Origin: Chrysogorgia sp. JL179-B06
Taxonomy: Eukaryota; Cnidaria; Anthozoa; Scleralcyonacea; Chrysogorgiidae
NCBI GenBank assembly: GCA_035772405.1
Contig: JAYKKM010000437.1
Span: 9,402,001-9,466,000, forward strand
Reading direction: 5' to 3'
DNA: 64,000 nt
Shown here in pieces: positions 1-64,000 of the stretch; position 1 is the stretch's first letter; each line of letters opens with the position of its first letter. Under the pieces are notes generated by a model that worked only from the letters and a program-made list of their open reading frames with translations, did no database searches and was not told the DNA's origin. Both the position numbers and the translations under genes were made by a program.

Positions 1-1906
1 CTGGGTACGAGGCAGTGCCTCAGTTTCGCAAAGCCTGTTGGGGCCATATCTCGACCAAAACAATAAAAATAAAAGCGGAACCTATGACTCGGCTAAGCCC
101 GAGTAATAAAGAGACCGTGCTGCAAGAGGATGGCATCTGGTCTTGTTATACAGTCCCTGATCAGATGCATGTCTATATCAGACTTAACTGCGTGAGAATT
201 TGTTAATTGCTTGGCATTGGTTTTATTTTTTGACTCTGAATGCAAATATATTCAATGACTTATTTCTGTAAATGATATGACGTGCCGTCAAACTATTCTT
301 ATTTCGGGCAAAAAATTCACTCGATATATATGCACTATTTTTGTTCTGCCGTAGGAAACTGAACTCCAGTCTTTGTTATTGCACTTGCCATTAGCACCAG
401 GCTTTCTTCTCTATAAATTATATAAAGCTAAACTATATAGACACAAGCAAATGCAACAATAACTCGCTAAAATTAACTGTGACGTCCGTTGGGACGAGAG
501 TCGGAGAGAAGATATGATCAGAAAACATGTTTAGTTTTGTTTTTGTGGTTAAGGCAGGTGCCGAGTTGTGGCAACGCTATTGTTCATATCCTAGACAACC
601 AGGTGTGACATTCAACAAAATTACGGCTTAGAACGTATAAAACCTTCGCTATGGACAAGAGAGTACGCGGCCACAGTCGCCGCAAGCTGTGTACTTTAGT
701 CGCACTGTTATCACTAATGATAATTAAATTAACAAACGATTTGCATGATTGTAAAAGAAACTCCCTTTTCAATTGTCTAGTGAATGCCGGGAGGTGATAG
801 CAAATTTGAATAAGAAAGCCGGGTATTGGCCATGTTGTTTGGCTGCTGTAGTTTCTGACGCCGTGTGAGATTGGGAGTGCATGGGTGGTCAATTCTATGG
901 TACCGTTGTTTTAAGCTTGTTTTGAAAAACATCATGCCGGCAAACACGTTTTTAAAGGATTCATGCGATTACAGATAATTTTTCTTTGAAGTTTATTTGT
1001 TGCCTCAGAACAGACAGTGCTATTTAAATATAAGATTACATCGTCTGGTTGTGTTTTTGCCGAGGAATCGTGATCAAAGCCGAAGCGGATGGGGTTGGGC
1101 TAATATCATATGATGACGGTTTCCGGTATTTGAGTAGATGAGCCGCTTTTGAATTCGTTCGTGTGACTTGCGACTTTCGTGCGAATTTGCGGAAAGATAA
1201 CACACGTAATAACTAAGTGAGAAAACATAGGCATTAGCTGGTACTCGCTTGGTGTGTTGTTTGTAAACTCTTTTTTACCTGCTGTTAAAGCCGATCTTTT
1301 ATGTTTCGGGATTATTTATGATTCGTCGATGAACATAATCGACGCGCATAAACTGAAACACATTTCTATTTTAAACGTTGTTTTTGAAATGAAAGTCTAA
1401 GAACCACTCGTTCAATCTTTAAACAAATCCGAGCTCAATATAAAGTTCGAGAGTCGAGAAAAAGCGTCTATTAAGATAACGCATAGTCATACGGGAGATT
1501 AACGTGTTTGCAGAAAAGTTACCGAAGTCTGTTTCCGCTTTGGAACTTCCGATTGAGAAAAAGCCCATAATTCCTTGGGCCCTCGGTCGCCTTTCGAGTG
1601 TGTTTTGGTTCAGGAAAGTTTGAATACATTTCTAGATTTGGATGCTATTTAATGCTGTTTATTTTAACTAAATCCCCATATACGATTTTTGTGTTATGGA
1701 GATGATGGAGCCACAGAAGACATTTCAGTTCCTGGGGTAAGACCAGCAGTTTTGGAGATTGCTGTCGGTGGCAAAGCTAGCTAGCATAATTTCACGTGTA
1801 TAACCATATTAATTTCTTGTGTCATTGTCGACAGATATTTGTAAACATTCAGTCGTTGGATTGATTAACTATACACGTCTTGTGTTACCGAGACTCATTT
1901 TCAACC
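1..1906. other. 5' flank and presumed 5' UTR of the kinase gene
   Basis: No conserved coding region is visible here. A short upstream ORF of 14 codons (1696-1740, starting MEMMEPQ) would precede the kinase start if this stretch is transcribed. The first dozen bases resemble the end of the foldback family at 22071-22540 (ctgggtacgagg), so the window may begin at the edge of such an element. I see no clear TATA box or promoter, and the transcription start cannot be placed. Confidence 0.35.
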
Positions 1907-57147
<55,241 letters not shown>

Positions 57148-58720
57148 TAGACAGAACTCCGACGTCACCTAGAGGTGCAGAAGAGGGATCACTCAACGCT
57201 TATCAGACGTCGTAAACAACATGCGACTATTAGATATTATAGGCAACCAGTCGTACGACACTAAACAGTTGACGTGCATATATTGGATCACTTGTGCAAC
57301 CTATGCCGAGTTTAACACACATTAATTAAGTTAAGGTTTAAAACAGTTCTATCCTTTCAACTATGCAATCACGGTTAATAGAGTAGTCTATCGACTTTTT
57401 CTCTTTGTTTCTTCAAGCATTTTAAAATTTCATCAAGCATTTTATTTTCCGTGTAGTCACGTGATATGCACTAGACCAAAGTTCTACCTAAGAACTTTTT
57501 TCCTAGAAGTCCTCGAAATATACTCGAAATTTTTCGGATATATATTTTTCTTTCGCGTAAAACAGTTATAGTTGTAAATGCGAATAAGATGTTTTTTCTG
57601 CCATCGGAATCGTTTAGTCAAGTGTAAATGTAGCCAAAGACAAAATGATGACATCTTTATGCTATGTACTCACTCTATTCGACTCGAGATGGTGCCATAT
57701 AAGTAGATATAGTTTAGACAATATTTTACCACAGTTTATTCAGATTGGGTGTAATGAAATTGTTTTATTATTCAATTTATTTCTCTCTCAATTTTGATTG
57801 GCTGTGAACTTGTTACGTCAGCTGCATATAACTGCCTACAAATAGTTTGAGCATGCGCATGAGACGCAAACGTCGTTTTGAGGCAGATACTGCTCACGTG
57901 CAGTAACTTGCAACTCTGAAAATAATTTTTCCTATATAAAGTGACTTGGGAATTAAAAGAATGACAAAATCACAATAAGGTAAAACATTGTTAATAATAA
58001 ATTGAATAATAAAGCATTCGAACTTGGTTATTGCAAAATATTGTGATTTGTCAATGTTTCGCATAATTGACATTTTGTTAAACCTTGTCCAATAATTGCT
58101 AATTATTTTTCAATCTTTTTTTTTCAATCTTTTGTGTTGCCGCAAATATTGAAATAAATTGTATAATAAAACAATTATCGAACTAGGTCATCAGAAAATA
58201 TCGTGATTGGTTGAAGGATGAGTTTCAGGGTGATGTATTGCGCGCTCACAATCTCGCTGGCGGCCATTTTTCGGGCTACGACATTTGTCTATTTATATCA
58301 CTCGATATCTGAGCCCATCTTAGATAAATTTAATCGTATTCTCCTTTTCCATCACCCGAGACTAATCCTTTTTGGGTAGTATATTTTATACGAGCTTGTC
58401 TCGCAACAATGTTGCGTTGTAAGTTGAGCGTGATGTTCCATGTATTACTACCAAGTCACTTCAACTTTTTGCAACACTCTGTTGTAATCTGCAACACGAA
58501 ATTTGTTGCGTAAAAGTTTTATTTCATAAACATTAGTGTGATACATAGTTTTTGGCCACTGAGAAAACACGTAAAAATATGATATTTTAAGGGTGAAGAT
58601 ATCTTTTCAGCGATCCAATGATTATCTTTTTTGAGTGAAGTAAAAATTAATTCTCAATTTAGATTGTCCGTATTAATGTTTATGAAATAAACAGAATAAT
58701 ATACATGGTCTTCGAAATAT
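57148..58720. other. 3' UTR and downstream flank of the kinase gene
   Basis: No coding similarity is seen. Possible polyadenylation hexamers are ATTAAA at 57952-57957 and AATAAA at 57996-58001, about 850 bp after the stop. A stretch near 58215-58265 resembles, in inverse orientation, 52860-52930. Confidence 0.4.
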
Positions 58721-58726
58721 GAAATT

Positions 58727-58775
58727 GCGGTGCCCTGAAAGTTAGCCGCGCGCGCAGCTAACTTTCGGACACCGC
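58727..58775. repeat. Short perfect-type hairpin (GC-rich loop)
   Basis: gcggtgccctgaaagttagc pairs with agctaactttcggacaccgc around a cgcgcgcgc centre. Confidence 0.75.
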
Positions 58776-59057
58776 TTTATTCTGCCTGTGATTTCGTTCG
58801 TTGGTCCGTCCGTGAGGAATCCATAGTAAGCGACATTTTTGACGCGACCTTTTTAACGCGATGTTTTGAACGCCACAGGACACTGAACAGGATATCTCTT
58901 CAACACTCGAAATAAATGCCATATTTCCGCACATCCATGTATTCTATGTACGAAAGGTAGTAATGTTGCAACATCACGCTATAACTTGCAACGCAACATT
59001 GTTAGAAGACAAGCTTCAGAAATCTGTTATTCGTATTACTTCACCTTGTGTCTCGCA

Positions 59058-59275
59058 GATCAATAAGCTAGTTCGTAATGTCGACTAAAACTTATTTCAA
59101 TTCATAACATCAGACTAAAACCACAATAGACATTTGCATTCCTATTTACACTTGCAAATTCGTTATACTGAATTCCCCAGCCTGATGTTATGAATTGAAA
59201 TAAGTTTTATCCCGACGCAGAACGCGTCATTTTGATGCGCAGTCGACATTACGAACTGGCTTATCAATTTGTGCC
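59058..59275. repeat. Inverted repeat (about 220 bp)
   Basis: The arms agttcgtaatgtcgact and its complement form the outer pair; aaacttatttcaattcataac and its complement form the inner pair. Confidence 0.75.
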
Positions 59276-59850
59276 TTTGGAATCGCCAAATAAACGAGCT
59301 GTTAACCACTGACAAATCACGATATTTTGCTCAACCTCGTCCACTAATTGCTAATTATTAAAATGTACAGTGTGAATCGTGTTTTATCCGTAGTGATTGA
59401 CAGTCTAGTGCATTTCATATTCGTTGAACTGTTCTCCATCGGGTCACTCTAAGTTCGACTGGTGAGGAACTTTTACGATAGACAGCTTACTGTTAGGTTT
59501 TATTCTCGTAAATAGATATTTTTGTAGATTAATTATTAAGAAGACTAGTATCGTTAATAAATTTCCTATCAATAAAAACTGGTCCTGCTTGTTTTTTTAC
59601 TGTGTTTTTAAACTGTCTATAACCCGAAATACGATATTACTGAATCTATAGATTCTACATGAAGTGAACAGTTGAATGACAAAATGTTTTATGATTTGAG
59701 CTTAGATTATAATGAGAGGGTCTGGATAGGAAACGAAACCGGAAACATAGTTCGCACAACTTGCTATGGTAATTATAAGATTATAAGCGGTTAATGCACC
59801 TAACAGGTGGGCCCACATAGCTACAATAAGACACTTTAGTATAAATACGT

Positions 59851-60112
59851 GAGGTGATTATAGAAATCGCGTGCGCTGATTGGTCGAGCTACCTCGGATT
59901 ATTTCTCGATAATCACCTCCAGCGTTTTTTCAACATGGCCGCCAGCCGATTTGTCAAATTGACAGAAGAAGAAATCGAGGAAAATGCTGTTCCTAAAAGT
60001 AGGAAAATATGTGTTTATACTAAAACAATTATAATTCGCCTCGGGCTCAGTGAATATCGGTGAATAAAAACCTCGACTTCGTCTCGGATTCACCTCGCCT
60101 TCGGCGAGTAAT
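59851..60112 (+). mobile_element. Crypton-like fragment with a first-exon ORF
   Basis: From the ATG at 59935 a 42-codon frame reads MAASRFVKLTEEEIEENAV and then PKSRKICVY. It resembles the N-terminal exon (MAxRFxxLTEEEIE...KxSK) of Crypton/tyrosine-recombinase-derived proteins common in cnidarians and fish. Flanking inverted motifs (gtgattat/ataatcac, gattcacctcg) suggest a foldback derivative. No recombinase domain remains. Confidence 0.4.
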
Positions 60113-60129
60113 TGTTAAATACACTTAAT

Positions 60130-60250
60130 GTCTGCTCTCGAGGGAAATAGTTTTGTTTTCCCGAGAGGCTTGATGTTTCCCAAGACAAAGTCGAGGGAAA
60201 CATCAAGACTCGAGGGAAAACAAAACTAACTATTTCCTTTGAGAGCAGAC
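60130..60250. repeat. Hairpin repeat (GTCTGCTCTCGAGGG arms)
   Basis: gtctgctctcgagggaaatag pairs with ctatttcctttgagagcagac, with inner inverted tcgagggaaac motifs. Confidence 0.7.
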
Positions 60251-60761
60251 AATTAGGCGTTTTGTTATATAGCGATGGAGAAAAACTAAATGCAAGGCTA
60301 TCCACGCAACAGTTTTCAACAATTTCAAAATTATTGCCCGCTCGGTAGACATTTGAATTTATCTAAGCCCACGTGACCACAAATCAACCAATGACAGTCT
60401 GTATTATCCCCTCGCCCGGCGAGGGTGCTAATATCGACCGGCGTTAAGTCCCTCATCACGGGATTCCAAGCGTTTCCAGAGTCACATTTAGTCTCCCTAT
60501 AAATATATATATATATATGTACTATTAAAAGCACGCGTAGGAGTGTTTTATCAAGTGCTTTAAATGGCTTAAAAAACGACCAGCATTTGGTAAGTTCGTT
60601 GGCGTAGTAATTTTGAAAAATAACGTTGTCTAAGCCGAGAAAATCAAAGCTAAAGTTTATGTAAATTAGGATGAATCTTTATCACATATAAAACCACGGA
60701 CATGGTACTGATTTGCTTTGTGTTATCCTCATGAATTATTGAGTTTTTTAAATATATATAT

Positions 60762-61918
60762 ACCGGGTGACCCAAAAAAAAGTATCGCTGTTTGATTTAA
60801 TATAACGTAAAAACTGCACCAGCTATGACATTCAAATAAGTTTTATAGCACTAAAAAAAGGTTAACTTAAATTTGGGTGTACGGCACTTGATCTTTCATT
60901 CAAAATTGGGCGAAATATAAATGTTTGAAGATGCAGTTAGTTTTAAAAATTAGCGAAAAAATCGACTAAAACGTCCTATCAAATGTATTTGAAGACATTT
61001 GCTATTTTTTCGCGAGTATTAAAAATTTTAAAGAGGTTAGCTTTAATTTCGTATTCGTTTAAGGTTGGTGCATTAAATATTTTTTAGTCTTTGGGCCCCT
61101 TGGGAAATGAAACAAGCCAACATTTATGGCAACAAATTAGTTCAAAGGCTACGTGCAAGCGAAGGTAGCGTTCTTTCATAGCGAATATGCCTCGGTTAAC
61201 GAAAGATCAAATAATTTGGATTTGTATTGAATATGCAAGGTAAATAATGGCGAAGAAGTAAGACGGCGATGGCTATAGGACGTTGGCCAAATGATCGCGC
61301 GCCGACTAGGGCAACAATTAAAAGAACGTTCGACAAATTTTGGAGAGAAGGCACGTGCCTCAACCTTAATAAAGGACGGAGTGGACGAGTGAGAACTGGA
61401 AGAACGATGGGAAACATTGACTTGGTTCGACAATCCCTTCAAGAAAATGGACAACGTTCTATACGAAGAAACGGGCTTGGATTTAGCCGAAGCACGTTCA
61501 ATCGCATTGTGAAAATCGACCTGAAATTTCATCCGTACGTGTTAATACGTAGGCAGGCATTAAAAGAAGGCGATCCAGCACAACGACTTGCATTTTGCAA
61601 TCGATTTGTAAACACATGTGAGAGAAATCCTGGTTTTCTTGATCAATTAATAGTGTCTGATGAAGCTATTTTTAGGCTAAACTCGGAAGTAAACTCTCGC
61701 AATGTGGTTAAGTACGCAGAGTACGGTACCGGTCACCCTCATGACCATTATATTGAATTCGCCCAAGGTGCAGAGCAAGTTATGGTATGGGTAGGCTTAA
61801 CAAGAACTGGTGTTGTCCCGGCCCACATTTTGTTGAACGGAATCTCGACAGCAGAGAGTATCTGCGGATTATTCGCTATCATGTAATTCAGAGAGATTTT
61901 CGTACGCACAATATTGAT
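60762..61918 (+). mobile_element. Tc1/mariner-like element, truncated into satellite
   Basis: The left end reads accgggtgacccaaaaaaaagt, similar to mariner-type termini (GGGTGxCCCAAAAGT). A decayed transposase follows at 61186-61918. The right end is not found; the coding sequence runs directly into the 26-bp satellite. Confidence 0.7.
61186..61918 (+). pseudogene. Mariner-like transposase pseudogene (HTH plus partial DDE domain)
   Basis: The ATG at 61186 opens MPRLTKDQIIWICIEYAR, the usual start of the DUF4817-type helix-turn-helix. After frameshifts come RRRW and, from 61269, WPNDRAPTRATIKRTFDKFWR with LNLNKGRSGRVRTG. The catalytic segment has DQLIVSDEAIFRLN, where the Asp of SDEA is the first DDE residue. 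It continues YGTGHPH, VMVWVGLTRTG. Near 61832 a shift moves the frame to NLDSREYLRIIRYHVIQRDF, ending at HNIDF. The second and third acidic residues (expected after a QQDGA-type motif) are lost where the satellite begins. Confidence 0.8.
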
Positions 61919-64000
61919 TTTTTTGATCTGCGCATGCGCGAGATATTTTTGATCTGCGCATGCGCAAGATTTTTTTAAGCTGCGCATGCGCAAGATTTTT
62001 TTTATCTGCGCATGCGCAAGATTTTTTTGATCTGCGTGTCAACTGGTGTTGTCCCGGCCCACATTTTGTTGAACGGAATCTCGACAGCAGAGAGTATCTG
62101 CGGATTATTCGCTATCATGTAATTCAGAGAGATTTTCGTACGCACAATATTGATTTTTTTGATCTGCGCATGCGCGAGATATTTTTGATCTGCGCATGCG
62201 CAAGATTTTTTTAAGCTGCGCATGCGCAAGATTTTTTTTATCTGCGCATGCGCAAGATTTTTTTGATCTGCGCATGCGCGAGATATTTTTGATCTGCGCA
62301 TGCGCAAGATTTTTTTAAGCTGCGCATGCGCAAGATTTTTTGATTGCGCATGCGCAAGATTTTTTTAAGCTGCGCATGCGCAAGATTTTTTTGATCTGCG
62401 CATGCGCGAGATTTTTTTGAGCTGCGCATGCGCAAGATTTTTTTGATCTGCGCATGCGCGAGATTTTTTTGATCTGCGCATGCGCGAGATATTTTTGATC
62501 TGCGCATGCGCGAGATATTTTTGATCTGCGCATGCGCAAGATTTTTTTTATCTGCGCATGCGCGAGATTTTTTTGATCTGCGCATGCGCGAGATATTTTT
62601 GATCTGCGCATGCGCAAGATTTTTTTAAGCTGCGCATGCGCAAGATTTTTTTTATCTGCGCATGCGCAAGATTTTTTTTATCTGCGCATGCGCGAGATAT
62701 TTTTGATCTGCGCATGCGCAAGATTTTTTTAAGCTGCGCATGCGCAAGATTTTTTGATTGCGCATGCGCAAGATTTTTTTAAGCTGCGCATGCGCAAGAT
62801 TTTTTTGATCTGCGCATGCGCGAGATTTTTTTAAGTAGCGCATGCGCAAGATTTTTTTGATCTGCGCATGCGCGAGATTTTTTTAAGCTGCGCATGCGCA
62901 AGATTTTTTTGATCTGCGCATGCGCGAGATTTTTTTAAGTAGCGCATGCGCAAGATTTTTTTGATCTGCGCATGCGCGAGATTTTTTTGAGCTGCGCATG
63001 CGCAAGATTTTTTTGATCTGCGCATGCGCGAGATTTTTTTGATCTGCGCATGCGCGAGATATTTTTGATCTGCGCATGCGCGAGATATTTTTGATCTGCG
63101 CATGCGCAAGATTTTTTTTATCTGCGCATGCGCGAGATTTTTTTGATCTGCGCATGCGCGAGATATTTTTGATCTGCGCATGCGCAAGATTTTTTTAAGC
63201 TGCGCATGCGCAAGATTTTTTTGATCTGCGCATGCGCGAGATATTTTTGATCTGCGCATGCGCAAGATTTTTTTAAGCTGCGCATGCGCAAGATTTTTTG
63301 ATTGCGCATGCGCAAGATTTTTTTAAGCTGCGCATGCGCAAGATTTTTTTGATCTGCGCATGCGCGAGATTTTTTGAGCTGCGCATGCGCAAGATTTTTT
63401 TGATCTGCGCATGCGCGAGATTTTTTTGATCTGCGCATGCGCGAGATTTTTTTGATCTGCGCATGCGCGAGATATTTTTGATCTGCGCATGCGCGAGATA
63501 TTTTTGATCTGCGCATGCGCAAGATTTTTTTGATCTGCGCATGCGCGAGATATTTTTGATCTGCGCATGCGCAAGATTTTTTTAAGCTGCGCATGCGCAA
63601 GATTTTTTTTATCTGCGCATGCGCAAGATTTTTTTGATCTGCGCATGCGCGAGATATTTTTGATCTGCGCATGCGCAAGATTTTTTTAAGCTGCGCATGC
63701 GCAAGATTTTTTGATTGCGCATGCGCAAGATTTTTTTAAGCTGCGCATGCGCAAGATTTTTTTGATCTGCGCATGCGCGAGATTTTTTTGAGCTGCGCAT
63801 GCGCATTTTTTTGATCTGCGCATGCGCGAGATTTTTTTGATCTGCGCATGCGCGAGATATTTTTGATCTGCGCATGCGCGAGATATTTTTGATCTGCGCA
63901 TGCGCAAGATTTTTTTTATCTGCGCATGCGCGAGATATTTTTGATCTGCGCATGCGCAAGATTTTTTTAAGCTGCGCATGCGCAAGATTTTTTGATTGCG
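61919..64000. repeat. 26-bp satellite with TGCGCATGCGCA palindrome (about 75 units, continues past window)
   Basis: Each unit is a 12-bp palindrome TGCGCATGCGCA (or ending GCGCG) followed by AGATTTTTTT and a linker GATC, AAGC or TATC; period 26 bp with some 24-bp units. Multi-unit patterns repeat as blocks. All frames across it yield repetitive artefact proteins such as KNLAHAQIKK. It starts exactly where the mariner-like transposase is cut. Confidence 0.95.
62041..62158 (+). pseudogene. Second copy of the transposase fragment inside the satellite
   Basis: About 118 bp beginning aactggtgttgtcccgg repeat 61805-61922 with an offset of 236 bp, in the same orientation and bounded on both sides by satellite units. 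It shows that the transposase end was amplified together with the satellite. Confidence 0.9.

Noticed and set aside
61748..63985. Many overlapping minus-strand ORFs of 65-186 aa rich in KNLAHAQIKKI and RMRRSK
   Set aside because: They are translations of the 26-bp satellite, which lacks stops in these frames; the repeats match the satellite period and no non-repeat protein sequence is attached.

Overview
This is a eukaryotic (animal) nuclear genome window, AT-rich and repeat-dense. It has one confidently recognised host gene on the + strand, split into many short exons with consensus GT...AG introns. Repeat content (TTAA foldbacks, PIF/Harbinger, hAT, Crypton-like and mariner-like fragments, tRNA-derived SINEs) and the gene's divergence from vertebrate relatives suggest a non-bilaterian marine invertebrate. 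A cnidarian such as a coral or anemone is my best guess; a sponge is not excluded.

The host gene runs from an ATG at 1907 to a stop at 57147. It encodes a Ste20-type (germinal centre kinase IV) protein kinase of the MAP4K4/TNIK/MINK1/Misshapen family. I assembled 34 coding exons by hand. All splice phases agree and the total is 2649 nt (882 aa plus stop). The N-terminal kinase domain (about residues 20-285, exons 1-13) is complete in its catalytic motifs. The C-terminal citron-homology (CNH) domain (about 556-875, exons 22-34) is complete. The linker between them is only about 270 residues, acidic, Ser-rich and basic, and I find no exon for the long coiled coil seen in vertebrate relatives.

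The introns hold nested mobile elements. Intron 2 (2389-11048) has a pogo-like element with a hAT-like element nested in it, a second inverted copy of that hAT-like element, and a 4.2-kb DNA transposon whose decayed genes encode a transposase-like protein and a C48/Ulp1-type protease. Intron 3 contains a 2.26-kb satellite of 20-bp units. Intron 6 has a hAT remnant. Intron 10 has a 3-kb hAT-type element with a perfect 8-bp target duplication, a foldback inside it, a fossil 2A-like motif, and next to it a PIF/Harbinger derivative. Introns 12-14 and 20 contain further foldbacks, a pogo-type fragment, and an element carrying an orphan coding exon. Introns 14-16 and 24 contain tRNA-derived SINE pieces, all antisense to the gene. 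Intron 26 has two PIF/Harbinger foldbacks and a LINE 3' end. Intron 32 has a hAT-type element inserted in another foldback and a 797-bp element that splits a GGTGAT microsatellite.

Downstream of the gene (57148-64000) are hairpin elements, a Crypton-like first-exon fragment, and a mariner-like transposase pseudogene. That pseudogene breaks off into a 26-bp satellite whose unit carries the palindrome TGCGCATGCGCA. The array continues past the window end and contains a second copy of the transposase fragment. No other host gene, rRNA or convincing functional tRNA is visible.
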